Assembly: GCA_977017575.1 (NCBI GenBank)
Contig: CDRNVI010000037.1
Span: forward strand, 310,001 to 374,000
DNA length: 64,000 bases
Source of the DNA: Paramoeba atlantica
Taxonomy: Eukaryota > Discosea
Direction: 5' to 3'
Program-made: the position numbers and the translations under genes
Shown here: positions 39,877 to 49,041 of the stretch, piece after piece
Layout of the letters: the number at the start of each line of letters is the position of its first letter
Position numbering within the stretch: position 1 is the stretch's first letter
Notes under the pieces: model-generated
The model's input: the letters and a program-made list of their open reading frames with translations, nothing else
Databases searched by the model: none
Told to the model about the DNA's origin: nothing

Positions 39877-40545
39877 ATGTTGAGGTTAAACGTTTTAACC
39901 AGCGAATCCCTGTCGATTCGTAAATCTCGCTTAGGAAGAATCGGTCTAAATTCTCAACCTGACGAAATTATGCTATCGATGTTCATACAAGAAATTGAAA
40001 CTCATCATCGCAGTTGGAAATCTTCCTGTTCACCATGTAAATGGAGTGGGGTTGTCTGTAATCCCGAAGGGCAAGTGCGCTCTATGTTTTGGAATGACCA
40101 CAATTTACGAGGATGCAATTTGACTTGGAGGCACCTTCCTCAACAATTGGCATATCTAGACTTGTCGTCTAACAAACTAAGCGGTCCTGTATCACTCGAT
40201 GAATTCCCACGGGACATGCGGGCGATAACTTTATCCAACAATAAATTTACAGGGAACTTAAAGTTTTCTGAGTGCCCTCCAATGTTAAGATCGCTGTATT
40301 TAGACGGGAACAAGTTTCAAGGTATTGTATATATTCATGACCTATCCGAGCACTTATGTCGCATCAACCTCTCAGGGAATTCAGGTCTTTACGGATGGTA
40401 TGATTCAAAAAGGTTACCCGAGGATCTCAATGTCTTTTTGTTAGATGGCACATATATTTTTAAGAAGCCTTCATCTTGGCAATGTTTAACTTTAGTCTGT
40501 GCAATGGGTGCACTTGCTGGAGTCACTACACTATTACGTTTATGA
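39877..40545 (+). CDS. LRR family member 10 (222 aa, mosaic of 9 and 11)
   Basis: The ATG at 39877 matches the start of members 9 and 11. The first ~192 bp differ from member 9 at only two bases but from member 11 at about twenty. From 40072 to 40476 the sequence is identical by eye to member 11 (42261-42665). After that it again follows member 9 (SSWQ.LTLVCAMG and the same 3' flank). Domain order is as in member 9: basic N terminus, GRIGLNSQPDEIML, PCKWSGVVC, four LRRs, GLYGWY unit, hydrophobic C terminus. Intact and presumably expressed. Confidence 0.93.
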   Translation: MLRLNVLTSESLSIRKSRLGRIGLNSQPDEIMLSMFIQEIETHHRSWKSSCSPCKWSGVVCNPEGQVRSMFWNDHNLRGCNLTWRHLPQQLAYLDLSSNKLSGPVSLDEFPRDMRAITLSNNKFTGNLKFSECPPMLRSLYLDGNKFQGIVYIHDLSEHLCRINLSGNSGLYGWYDSKRLPEDLNVFLLDGTYIFKKPSSWQCLTLVCAMGALAGVTTLLRL

Positions 40546-40587
40546 CTCCATTCGTAATCGGCTACTGTGCCCTCCCAGTAAGAGATA

Positions 40588-41450
40588 CAAGTTATCGTAA
40601 CAAAAGTCGTGGCAACAAAAGTTGTGTCAACAAAAGTCGTGTTAATGCAAAAAAGGTGGTGAGGAACAAAAGTATGTTAAAAAATAGATTTTGTTTTCTT
40701 TATTTATAAAATAGATGCATATTTGCTCACCCCCCTTGAAGCAAAGGTCTTGGGCGACCTAAATTCCATAGAGACCCCAAAGCAGTACCCTTCTTCCCTA
40801 GAGGAAAAGGTCATGGTGGCACAAATGGCGAAAAGCTTGGGTCCGAGCAAAGCTTCTCGCGAATCGGAAAGAGTTCATGGTACGTTTCATTCAGTTTCCC
40901 TTTTTTCAAAATACTTATCTCACTACAACGAAAGTAAACGTAAAGGTCTACCCGAAAACGAGCGCTACTTTAAATCAAAATCTATGGGAAGGTCCACAAT
41001 ACTCACTGACCTTGAGTAGAAGCTCGTAAGAAAGCGAAGAAAAAAAGTAAGAAAGTATCTCACCCAGAAATTGAAAAACTGAAGAAAATTTCTAGAAGTG
41101 CAACACTCTTAAAACGGTCACCTTTGATAGTCCGAGCGGCTAAAGAGCGCGAGTTCCGCTACAAAATGTCACTCGATTGATTGGTAATTGTCTTTTGTAA
41201 ATTATAATATATTTTTTGGAATCTTCTGTAAATGGGCCCGTGCTCTAATAAATATTTTACTGCGTTTGAAGTTTGCAATTTTCTTTGTGAAATGAGTGAC
41301 TAAATGAAACTTTTCTTCAATGGGCGTGTTTTTTTAGCAAACAGTAAGAATTGGCAAAGTTTTGTAAAAAAGTGAACATATGTTGTGGCAACATAAGTTG
41401 TGTCAACATAAGTCGTGTTAATTAACATGACTTTTGTTGACATAACTTAA
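40588..41450. mobile_element. 0.86-kb element with AAGTTAT...ACAAAAGTC ends
   Basis: The left end (40590: AAGTTATCGTAACAAAAGTC) and right end (complement AAGTTATGTCAACAAAAGTC) are inverted repeats. The subterminal GTGGCAACA.AAGTTGTGTC block is present in direct orientation at both ends. It lies 43 bp after LRR member 10, at a point where the flank stops matching that of member 9. It contains a broken transposase-like ORF. A clean target duplication is not visible. Confidence 0.6.
40723..41019 (+). pseudogene. Transposase DNA-binding-domain remnant
   Basis: No in-frame ATG at the 5' limit. The translation has PSSLEEKVMVAQMAKSLGPS and KGLPENERYFKSKSMGRSTI followed by LTDLE, resembling the linker G[RS]xTxLTxxxE that ends the HTH domain in Tc1/pogo-type transposases. 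After the stop, a second frame continues with a Lys-rich segment (ARKKAKKKSKKVSHPEIEKL) to about 41180, suggesting a frameshift. No catalytic core. Confidence 0.45.
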
Positions 41451-41480
41451 TTTCCCCCCTGTAGTTAATAGAAGAAAACT

Positions 41481-41571
41481 AAACCATGTTCCAGGACAGT
41501 ATACCCATGCCCACTTAGTATACCTACTAGGTATACTAGGTATACCTAGTAGGTATCCTGGAACATGGTTT
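41481..41571. repeat. 91-bp hairpin with AAACCATGTTCCAGGA arms
   Basis: Arms 41481-41496 and 41556-41571 are exact complements (16 bp). The loop is itself built from GTATAC, CTAGGTATAC and TACCTAGTAGG palindromes. Its right end abuts, and shares its last base with, the TA that precedes the next MITE. Confidence 0.75.
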
Positions 41572-41572
41572 A

Positions 41573-41922
41573 CAGTGCGGAACATTATTACGGGACACCT
41601 TAATTAAGGGACACCCCCTTTCTGGTCAAAAGTGTCCAGTAATTAAGTGTCCCTTAGCTTTGACCTGTGAAATGATCTGTGAAATGTAGTGAGTGATTGT
41701 ACTAAAGGTTCTGTTGCTATATTTTTTGTTATTTTTATACACTGCTTATTTGGGCGTGTAAAACTGTTTTGCGGAGAATACGCCGGCCTAGCCCGATCCT
41801 ACACACTTCGTTCCAGGAAGTGGGAGCGAAACTCACTCCAAGACCCAAGTGTTCCGTAATTGAGTTGTCCCGTAATTAACGTGTCCCGTAATTAACGTGT
41901 CCCGTAACAAAATCCCGCACTG
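41573..41922. mobile_element. 350-bp MITE with CAGTGCGG ends
   Basis: CAGTGCGG at the left and CCGCACTG at the right with TA outside both. Inside each end are inverted copies of TTACGGGACAC.TTAATTA. The motif GTGTCCCGTAATTAA is iterated near the right end. Non-coding. It sits just upstream of the duplicated leader of LRR member 11 (TATTTGGCCTTTTTCGC also precedes member 10). Confidence 0.72.
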
Positions 41923-42065
41923 TATATTTGGCCTTTTTCGCCCAAAACCGATTCCCTTACCGTGGGGGACTACGAGTATTTCATGGCCAAAGGTCTTGAA
42001 ACTACCTATACACAAGGCAACAAATTGCAAGTAACATTTTTTTCAGTTTCAAATTATATTCCTTT

Positions 42066-42734
42066 ATGTTGAGGTTTAACGTTTTAACCAGAGAATCCCC
42101 ACTGATTCGTAAATCTCGCTTAGGAAGAGTCGGTCTAAATTCTCAACCTGACGAAATTATACTATCGATGTTCATACAAAAAATACGAACCTACCATCAC
42201 AGTTGGAGCTCTTCCTGTCCACCGTGTAAATGGAGTGGGGTTGTCTGTAATCCCGAAGAGCAAGTGCGCTCTATGTTTTGGAATGACCACAATTTACGAG
42301 GATGCAATTTGACTTGGAGGCACCTTCCTCAACAATTGGCATATCTAGACTTGTCGTCTAACAAACTAAGCGGTCCTGTATCACTCGATGAATTCCCACG
42401 GGACATGCGGGCGATAACTTTATCCAACAATAAATTTACAGGGAACTTAAAGTTTTCTGAGTGCCCTCCAATGTTAAGATCGCTGTATTTAGACGGGAAC
42501 AAGTTTCAAGGTATTGTATATATTCATGACCTATCCGAGCACTTATGTCGCATCAACCTCTCAGGGAATTCAGGTCTTTACGGATGGTATGATTCAAAAA
42601 GGTTACCCGAGGATCTCAATGTCTTTTTGTTAGATGGCACATATATTTTTAAGAAGCCTTCATCTGAGCAATGTTTAACTTTTGCCTGTGCAATGGGTGC
42701 ACTTGCTGGAGTCACTACGCTATTACGTTTATAA
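42066..42734 (+). CDS. LRR family member 11 (222 aa)
   Basis: Same architecture as members 9 and 10. The N terminus differs (MLRFNVLTRESPLIRKSRLG; KIRTYHHSWSSSCPPCKWSG), the LRR segment is identical to member 10, and the C terminus changes slightly (SSEQCLTFACAMGALAGVTT). It ends with the same hydrophobic tail, consistent with membrane anchoring. The 3' flank does not match those of members 9 and 10, so the duplicated unit ends near the stop codon. Confidence 0.93.
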   Translation: MLRFNVLTRESPLIRKSRLGRVGLNSQPDEIILSMFIQKIRTYHHSWSSSCPPCKWSGVVCNPEEQVRSMFWNDHNLRGCNLTWRHLPQQLAYLDLSSNKLSGPVSLDEFPRDMRAITLSNNKFTGNLKFSECPPMLRSLYLDGNKFQGIVYIHDLSEHLCRINLSGNSGLYGWYDSKRLPEDLNVFLLDGTYIFKKPSSEQCLTFACAMGALAGVTTLLRL

Positions 42735-43134
42735 CACCACATCCATTTTTGTTTTTTGATATGTTATCTAATTACTTCTCCGCTACTTAGGAGTGCGCCG
42801 ACTATGGACGCTTGGATTCTTAAATAGGGTGGAGGGGTCGAGCTAAGAAAAAAATATCTTTGATCTACAAAACCGAACCCATAAGTAAATAGGACTCTTA
42901 AGTAGGGGGCGAAGAGGGTCGAAATGATTTCGCAGATCAAGACGGTGATAATAGTGTGAACAATGAAAAGCGAAAGTGTCTTTGTGAAAGCTAACCGTCA
43001 GGGGAGTTTTTGATTTTAATACATGCAACTCTAATCTGTGACTCTTTAACCTGCTATCTCTCAATATTTTTAATATTGCTTCCGAATGTAACGGGATTTG
43101 TGGGCTTGTTCTTCAGATTATTTATTCGTACATT
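42735..43134. other. Spacer before CLP1
   Basis: No gene recognised. The tract TTGTGGGCTTGTTCTTCAG, ending near 43116 and 19 bases before the CLP1 ATG, is a plausible trans-splice acceptor. Confidence 0.35.
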
Positions 43135-45939
43135 ATGTCTCACTCGGGACCTACAGTTGACTTTCTGATTCCCCCACGCCATGAGTTGCGTGTGCACTGC
43201 GACATCAATACTCTCCCATTAGGACCCCACTGTTTCTCATTCCACAAAAGCGAGACACATCAAAGCCATAATTCCTCTAAATCAATCGATCGTCCCGCAA
43301 ATGAAAGTGTTAAAACTTTATCACATCTCCAAAAGAACACGCCTGCCTCCGGAAGCACGGAGCTACGAGAGTATGCAGCTGATTACATTGCCCCTGCCTT
43401 ACATCTGACCATTCTAAAACCACGACGCAGTGCGCATTCATCCTCTATCGGAAACCCCCAAAAAACGACAGAAGATGATGACTACTCCTCCTGGGCGGAA
43501 AACGAAGACACTGTCTCTTCTCCACGCTGCGCAACCCAACAACAAACCAAAGCTGCTGGATTAAAAAAACGACCCCATGAAAAAGAAAGATCAGCCTCTG
43601 TTTCTTCTCTCCCCAAGACTTCGGTTTCTTCTTCTGTTTCTTCTTCTCCAGCCTCTCCCAGCTCTTCTTTATTCTCCACGGCCGAAATTTTCGGTGCCGA
43701 GCTGTTTCTCCAACACCGCTATCTTTTCTCCTGTGAGTGTTCCCACCTTGGGGTGTATTCCCCGACAGGGTGTGTGGCGCGTGTAGGGCTCACGACCCCC
43801 TACCCCACCCCGCGCTCCCTCTTTGGGGAAAAACAACAACGAGAGACCCACCCCTTAGATCCACGAAATTTTTGTGCCGTCCTCCCGCATTCCGACACGC
43901 CTGTGTTTGTGGATCTCCACAGTGTGTTGCACAGTGCCCGAAGACGCGCCCAGCAAGGGGAGGAAAAAGCAAAAGGGCTGGCTTCGCTGGCCTCGTTTGC
44001 GGTGGTGGGAAAGGAAAGGGAAAAACAAAAGGAAAAGGTACCCAGGAGGGAAAGGATGATCCAGGAGGATGAAGGAAATGAAGAAACTACACGAAAAAGT
44101 GTAACGCAAACGGTTTCATCAAGTTTTGGATCGATCTCCTCGAATGCGAATGTTTCTTCTATTTCTACAAATCTAACATCTTCATCCTCTGCTCCATTCT
44201 GTGGTCCACGCGTGATGATTTGTGGAAGTCCATGCAGCGGGAAACGAACCCTCTCACAAGCTTTACTCAACTACGGTGTTCGCGCGGGATATCCTTTGAC
44301 CTATGTCGACCTTGACCCCTCCCACCCGCTTTTAGGATTGCCCGAAAGCATGAGCGTAAGTCATCTTAACGCGACACTTCACCCCAGTCGTATTTTTACG
44401 CATTCTCCTGCATTTTCTGTTTTCTATGGATTTGCACATCCACAGGGAAATTGGTCGTTTTATGTGCAGTGTGTTCGTCGACTGGCATCCGTTACGCGGC
44501 AATATTTTGTAAAACATGCAAAAGAAAAGGAGAGATGGGGAGGTCTTGTGGTGCGCATTCCGTCATTGGATCTTTCCACTCCGTTAGAGGATGAGGAAAA
44601 GCATTCCTCTATTTCTGGATTGAGATCGGCAATTTCCGAAACAGAAGAGTCTCCTCCAGCAATTGACTTTTCTGCCCCCCTCACGGTGCGGTCATTTCTC
44701 TCGTTAGTCCTTCACAGTTTTGATATTGACACGGTTTTTTGTGTGGGCAATGAACAACTGATACATGAGGTAAAGCGATGCTCACCTAAACCCGTACGTA
44801 ACGTTCTGGACTCGGCAAACGCATCCAATGCCTCCGTGTCTTTACCTGAAACGGAAGAGGACTTTTCTCTCCAGAATATGCTCTATCAGGACCACTGCGT
44901 AAATCCCAACGGGATGACTGATATTTCGCTTTATGCCGTCGAGCCTCTTCGTGGACGTCATGTTCCTTGTGACGTTCGTGAAAAAACATCGGAGGGAGCG
45001 TATCCGCAAGAATCGGATCAAAACACATCTCTTTTTTCACCCTTTGTGTTGGAAGAGGGAAGGACAGCTTCATCTACTCCCCCCAGTCTTCCTCTTCTAC
45101 CCTCGGGGAAACCATCACAAGTCCTTCCGCTTTCTATTCTTAAACCTCATCTCTCTCGCATTTATGACACGATGGGACTCGTCACTGTCCCGACAGTGAA
45201 TGGAACACTTTACTATCCCAGTTCCATCATCTCGTTTCTTCGTAAATATTTTTACGGCACCTTACGATGGAGCAAAGAGAAAAAAATAGCAAAGGATACA
45301 ATCAAAGTGGAAAAGGACTCAAAAATAGAGGAACAATCACAACCACAGTTTATTTCTCAGGGAAAGCATGCGTTATCTAGGACAGAAAAGTCTCATCTGG
45401 ATTCTGATCGCCTTCTGTCGTGTATATTTTGTGCTCACTCTCATCTCCGTACCCTTTCGAGTTTTTCTCATCGATTGGTTCGAGTTGGAGCGTCTCATCG
45501 GTTAGATTCAATTGAGGGGATTCTTCCTCTTGGTGAGACCTCCTTGCTCGAGGCGATTGGAGTAGAAGAGATCTCGGCGTTTAGTGTAAATCTAATGGGA
45601 CGAATCCTCTCGTTTGTGCAGGTAAAACGGGAGGAAGGATCTTCCAAGCGAAAGAAACGTGAAAATATGGATAAACCATCATCTTCCGAGTTACAAAGTT
45701 CAGCCACGAAATCAGAGATTCGAACTGACACAGACCTCACCTTATGTGAAGACAGAGAAGACAAAATGGTCTCTCTCGAAGGTTTTTCTCAACGCCTGCG
45801 AAATTCCCGAGTGTTGGGGTATGGATACATCACAGGTGTTGATCTCTCAAGCCAGAGTTTGGAGATTATCACAGCTTTCCCAAGTTGGCCTGGATATTCG
45901 GACGTGTATTATTTGGTCGGGGAAAGGAATTATTTATAA
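43135..45939 (+). CDS. CLP1: CLP1-family polynucleotide kinase-like factor (934 aa)
   Basis: CLP1 works in mRNA 3'-end cleavage (CFII with PCF11) and in tRNA splicing; animal forms are RNA 5'-kinases and fungal forms only bind ATP. The N-terminal domain is seen in PPRHELRVHCDINTLPLGPH and LHLTILKPRR. The central ATPase has a P-loop at residues 364-372, GSPCSGKRT, followed by ALLNYGVRAGYPLTYVDLDP (family: LLNYAVR...YVELD). The C-terminal domain has ISFLRKYFYGTL, LVRVGASHRLDSIEGILPLG and SRVLGYGYITGVDLSSQSLE. The P-loop carries Arg where Ser/Thr normally follows GK, which argues against normal catalysis. Length is about twice the usual 425-460 aa, owing to polar Ser/Lys/Glu insertions between blocks. 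Confidence 0.88.
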   Translation: MSHSGPTVDFLIPPRHELRVHCDINTLPLGPHCFSFHKSETHQSHNSSKSIDRPANESVKTLSHLQKNTPASGSTELREYAADYIAPALHLTILKPRRSAHSSSIGNPQKTTEDDDYSSWAENEDTVSSPRCATQQQTKAAGLKKRPHEKERSASVSSLPKTSVSSSVSSSPASPSSSLFSTAEIFGAELFLQHRYLFSCECSHLGVYSPTGCVARVGLTTPYPTPRSLFGEKQQRETHPLDPRNFCAVLPHSDTPVFVDLHSVLHSARRRAQQGEEKAKGLASLASFAVVGKEREKQKEKVPRRERMIQEDEGNEETTRKSVTQTVSSSFGSISSNANVSSISTNLTSSSSAPFCGPRVMICGSPCSGKRTLSQALLNYGVRAGYPLTYVDLDPSHPLLGLPESMSVSHLNATLHPSRIFTHSPAFSVFYGFAHPQGNWSFYVQCVRRLASVTRQYFVKHAKEKERWGGLVVRIPSLDLSTPLEDEEKHSSISGLRSAISETEESPPAIDFSAPLTVRSFLSLVLHSFDIDTVFCVGNEQLIHEVKRCSPKPVRNVLDSANASNASVSLPETEEDFSLQNMLYQDHCVNPNGMTDISLYAVEPLRGRHVPCDVREKTSEGAYPQESDQNTSLFSPFVLEEGRTASSTPPSLPLLPSGKPSQVLPLSILKPHLSRIYDTMGLVTVPTVNGTLYYPSSIISFLRKYFYGTLRWSKEKKIAKDTIKVEKDSKIEEQSQPQFISQGKHALSRTEKSHLDSDRLLSCIFCAHSHLRTLSSFSHRLVRVGASHRLDSIEGILPLGETSLLEAIGVEEISAFSVNLMGRILSFVQVKREEGSSKRKKRENMDKPSSSELQSSATKSEIRTDTDLTLCEDREDKMVSLEGFSQRLRNSRVLGYGYITGVDLSSQSLEIITAFPSWPGYSDVYYLVGERNYL

Positions 45940-46248
45940 ACTTGCCGCCATTTCTTGTGAAAATACTTCCGTTGGAGCTTTCCACCAAAGTCATTTGGTG
46001 AATTTATCTGTCATGCGTAGAAACATTCGACAAGCCGTCTGGCTTGAGGTCCACAATCAGGCGATTTGAATGTCTTATTCTCCATATTTGCTTATCATTT
46101 TTTCTGCCCAATTCAACATCACTTTCTTTTCATAATTCCAGAACGAACCGCGTAAACTTCAAACGTATCCAAAGTACAGACTCACGCAACTATTTTCAAC
46201 ATCAAATCAAGCCTATTTTCTCCTCCTCTACCTCTCCCCTCCTTCCCC
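45940..46248. other. Spacer between CLP1 and the PPR-like gene
   Basis: 309 bp with pyrimidine-rich stretches; TTTTCATAATTCCAG (ending near 46141) and the tract at 46216-46248 may provide the processing signals. No gene. Confidence 0.35.
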
Positions 46249-48129
46249 ATGTCGGTTCCCTCCCACTCCACCTACCGGTACCTTATGCCGGGCCGATCTC
46301 GATTCGAGAACTGGCGAGGGGTTTTCTACCCTTGTCGTATGTCGCCTCGAGCTCGACTGGAACATCACATCCGTACCACGCGGAGCACGAACGAAAAAAT
46401 CAAAGCCTTCGAGGCGCAACGATCCGCGATCGAGTCCCGAGAAAAACAACACTGGTGGGAAAACGACATGGTCGATGAGACACCCCCTCCATCCGTATCC
46501 CATGAGGAGAAAACCAAAAAAGCCTGGCAGCATTACATTTCCCTATGCGAGTGCAATGATTACGGGTTCCCGGGGTACGCCATGAACCATTTCGATGCGA
46601 TTCTATCGCTCCATGGTGATTTCATGCCCCTACGCAACGGGGGGGATGCCCCTCCGTCTTCTCTACTCCCTCTAACCGCGTTCCCCAGCCTCGTGGAAAG
46701 TTTTCGCGCACGAAAACTCGAGACCTACCTTTGTGAGACCCAGTGCCACTACGACACCACGGAGGCGATTAAAAAAATGGGGGAGTATCAAGGCACCGAA
46801 CGTGTCGACCACGCCAGCTATGTCGTGGAGTGTTGTATGGATTTACTTCGTAGGGAGAGAGGAAGCGGTACTCTCCCCACTCGCTCTACTACCTCGAAAC
46901 TACAAGCTTCACAAGCTTCAAAAACGGAGCTTTCCACCTCTTTTTCTTCTTCTTCTTCCCTGCAAAACAGTAACAACAAAACCCTGCTGCTCCATCTCTT
47001 CAACGCGCTCATGTCGGTGATGCTCTCCGGGGGCTTTGCCAACTGCCAGCGTGTGTTTGCCCAAACCTACGACGCGCTGGGGGTCCAAAAGGTCTGCCCG
47101 AATCTCACTACTTATCTTCACACCATCCGGGCCCTCAGCCTGTGTGGGGAACTCACCCAGGCCCAGTCTCTGTTCCACTGGCTGCGCTCGAAATGCCCCG
47201 AAAATTTATCGTTTACTCTTTTTACTTTAATGTTTGAATGTTACCGGGAGAATAGAAATCCCGAGGCCGCGGATGCGCTGTGGGCGGATTGCGTGGCCTC
47301 GAACGCGTCCTCGAGGCTTTCGTTAGAGGCCGCGGAGCTGTATCTACGGGATATTGTCGATCGGGCCTATACCCCGTTGGCCGGGGATATGGCTTATTAC
47401 GGTCAACCGAATCATGCGGAGATGAAGAAAATTCCGCTTTTGGTGGATACGCTTCGGGAAAATGGTCTTCCTCCGGAATTCCTCTCTCCGGTGGTTAAAT
47501 TTCATATCAACGACGCGTTGATTTGTTACCGTATCCCGGAGGGGAGGAAGTACGCCTGGGCGCGATCAAAGTCTCAGTTTTCGTTTTTAAACATGAGGCG
47601 CGCGGAGCAGTATGTGGATGACCTTCTGGAGCTCACCAGTGGGGGCGGGATGCGCGGGTTGCCGCAGGAAAAGGACCAAAAAGGGAGTAGCGGGATTGGA
47701 CCGTATTATGGCCGTCATGGGGGAAAGAAGACCTGGGAGAGTACCCCGGCGGATTCGTTGTTTTACCAGTTTAAGGTGGAGGAACAAAAGAAGGACACCC
47801 GGATGGAGAGTAAGAATACGATTTCCCGGACGGATTTGTATGAGAGGGGTGCGCATTGGATGGCGGAGAGCCCGCAGACACGGTACGATCATTTGTATGC
47901 GCAACATAAGGTTGATTTTCGTCGTCTAGGGGTGAGAAGGCATTTGGACCCGAATGCGGCAGGCTCTGAGGAGGATATGGCCCGGGATGCGGCTGTGGTG
48001 GCCTCGGTGACGAAAATGGGGCAGCGCTTACGCCGGCAAAACCCTCGGATGCGGTCTGAGGGGGGAGGGGGGAGAGGAGATAGGGGAGAAGGGATGAGTG
48101 TGTCCTATTTGGAATTCGAAAAGGATTGA
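46249..48129 (+). CDS. PPR-like protein, probably mitochondrial (626 aa)
   Basis: PPR proteins bind organellar RNA through arrays of 35-residue helical hairpins. The best repeats are about residues 285-350: TYLHTIRALSLCGELTQAQS, LFHWLRSK, then FTLFTLMFECYRENRNPEAA and DALWADC. Helices upstream (LLHLFNALMSVMLSGGFANC, QRVFAQTYDALG) form the preceding repeat. The N terminus is Arg-rich without a classic hydrophobic core (MSVPSHSTYRYLMPGRSRFE), compatible with mitochondrial import. A poly-Ser insertion lies near residue 230. The C terminus is basic and Gly-rich. Kinetoplastid mitoribosomes contain several such proteins, but I cannot pick one. Neighbours are CLP1 and DIM1 on the same strand. Confidence 0.65.
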   Translation: MSVPSHSTYRYLMPGRSRFENWRGVFYPCRMSPRARLEHHIRTTRSTNEKIKAFEAQRSAIESREKQHWWENDMVDETPPPSVSHEEKTKKAWQHYISLCECNDYGFPGYAMNHFDAILSLHGDFMPLRNGGDAPPSSLLPLTAFPSLVESFRARKLETYLCETQCHYDTTEAIKKMGEYQGTERVDHASYVVECCMDLLRRERGSGTLPTRSTTSKLQASQASKTELSTSFSSSSSLQNSNNKTLLLHLFNALMSVMLSGGFANCQRVFAQTYDALGVQKVCPNLTTYLHTIRALSLCGELTQAQSLFHWLRSKCPENLSFTLFTLMFECYRENRNPEAADALWADCVASNASSRLSLEAAELYLRDIVDRAYTPLAGDMAYYGQPNHAEMKKIPLLVDTLRENGLPPEFLSPVVKFHINDALICYRIPEGRKYAWARSKSQFSFLNMRRAEQYVDDLLELTSGGGMRGLPQEKDQKGSSGIGPYYGRHGGKKTWESTPADSLFYQFKVEEQKKDTRMESKNTISRTDLYERGAHWMAESPQTRYDHLYAQHKVDFRRLGVRRHLDPNAAGSEEDMARDAAVVASVTKMGQRLRRQNPRMRSEGGGGRGDRGEGMSVSYLEFEKD

Positions 48130-48325
48130 AAGAGCGGTGGGGAGGTTAACGACAAGGACTTCGGTTTCGGTGTGTAAAGGTGGCTCATTCTTTTGTTTTT
48201 AATATTTGTCTTTATAATCACTTTCTTTGCGTATTCTGGTTCACTCTTTACACGTTTTGTTTGGCTTCTATCGGTATCATTATCTCCCGTAAATACCATA
48301 AGAAAGACATTTTGTTTATCTGTTA

Positions 48326-48357
48326 CATTTTCTTCCTCTTCCTCTACCCTTGAATAG
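48326..48357 (+). promoter_or_regulatory. Candidate trans-splice acceptor for DIM1
   Basis: A C/T tract (ACATTTTCTTCCTCTTCCTC onward) ending at TTGAATAG, about 24 bases before the ATG. Confidence 0.45.
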
Positions 48358-48380
48358 CGGGTAGGGTTTCACACATTCAT

Positions 48381-48851
48381 ATGTCGGAAGATCCGAAAAA
48401 AACGTCCCACATTGCCAAGCGCAGCCAGCGTGAGCTCACACGAATTCATACCCCTTACTCTGTTGACTTGGCCATTAACACAGACATTCCTTACGTTATT
48501 GTGATTCGCTTTGGTCGTGAAAACACGTCGGACTGCGCAGAAATGGACGAAACACTGCGCCGAATTGTTCATCTAGTACGTAATTTTGCAGAAATTTACG
48601 CCGTTGATATGGATGTCATTTCGGATTTCACTGAGATGTATGAGCTTGAGGATGACGTGAACGTCATGTTTTTTTATCAGAACCGTCACATCCAAGTTGA
48701 TTGCGGCAGTGGGGTACACTCTCGAATTCATTTCCCTATCCATGAGCCACAAGAAATGGTAGATTTGATTGAGATCGTGTTCCGCGGAGCGCAAAAAGGT
48801 CTTGCAAAGGTGGAAAGTGTTCAGCAGTATGCTACACGACATCGCTTTTAG
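48381..48851 (+). CDS. DIM1: U5 snRNP protein DIM1 / TXNL4A (156 aa)
   Basis: A thioredoxin-fold spliceosome component of the U4/U6.U5 tri-snRNP, nuclear and usually essential. Diagnostic stretches are conserved in order: PYVIVIRFGRENTSDCAEMD (family: VVVIRFG....C..MDE), FAEIYAVDMDVISDFTEMYE, VMFFYQNRHIQVDCGSG and QEMVDLIEIVFRGAQKGL, ending YATRHRF (family: YSTKYRY). The protein is about 14 residues longer than the usual 142, mainly at the N terminus (KKTSHIAKRSQRELTRIHTP). Uninterrupted by introns. Its presence is compatible with an organism that uses cis- or trans-splicing. Confidence 0.95.
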   Translation: MSEDPKKTSHIAKRSQRELTRIHTPYSVDLAINTDIPYVIVIRFGRENTSDCAEMDETLRRIVHLVRNFAEIYAVDMDVISDFTEMYELEDDVNVMFFYQNRHIQVDCGSGVHSRIHFPIHEPQEMVDLIEIVFRGAQKGLAKVESVQQYATRHRF

Positions 48852-49005
48852 GACTTTCTTCTTTATTTCTTTACCGCGCGACATTTCTCCGCACTTCAAC
48901 ACTGTTCTCCATCTTTCCACGCAACGATTTTTAGAAATCTTTAAAAAACTCATTTTGCTGCACAGTGCACAAATACCTTCCATACAAAATCTAAACGTGC
49001 TAATC

Positions 49006-49035
49006 TTTCTTTCATATCGTATCTTCTTTTCTTAG
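49006..49035 (+). promoter_or_regulatory. Candidate trans-splice acceptor for the EIF1AD gene
   Basis: TTTCTTTCATATCGTATCTTCTTTTCTTAG-type tract (given as positions), with AG at 49034-49035 only six bases before the ATG at 49042. This is the clearest polypyrimidine-AG site in the window. Confidence 0.55.
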
Positions 49036-49041
49036 TCTTCC

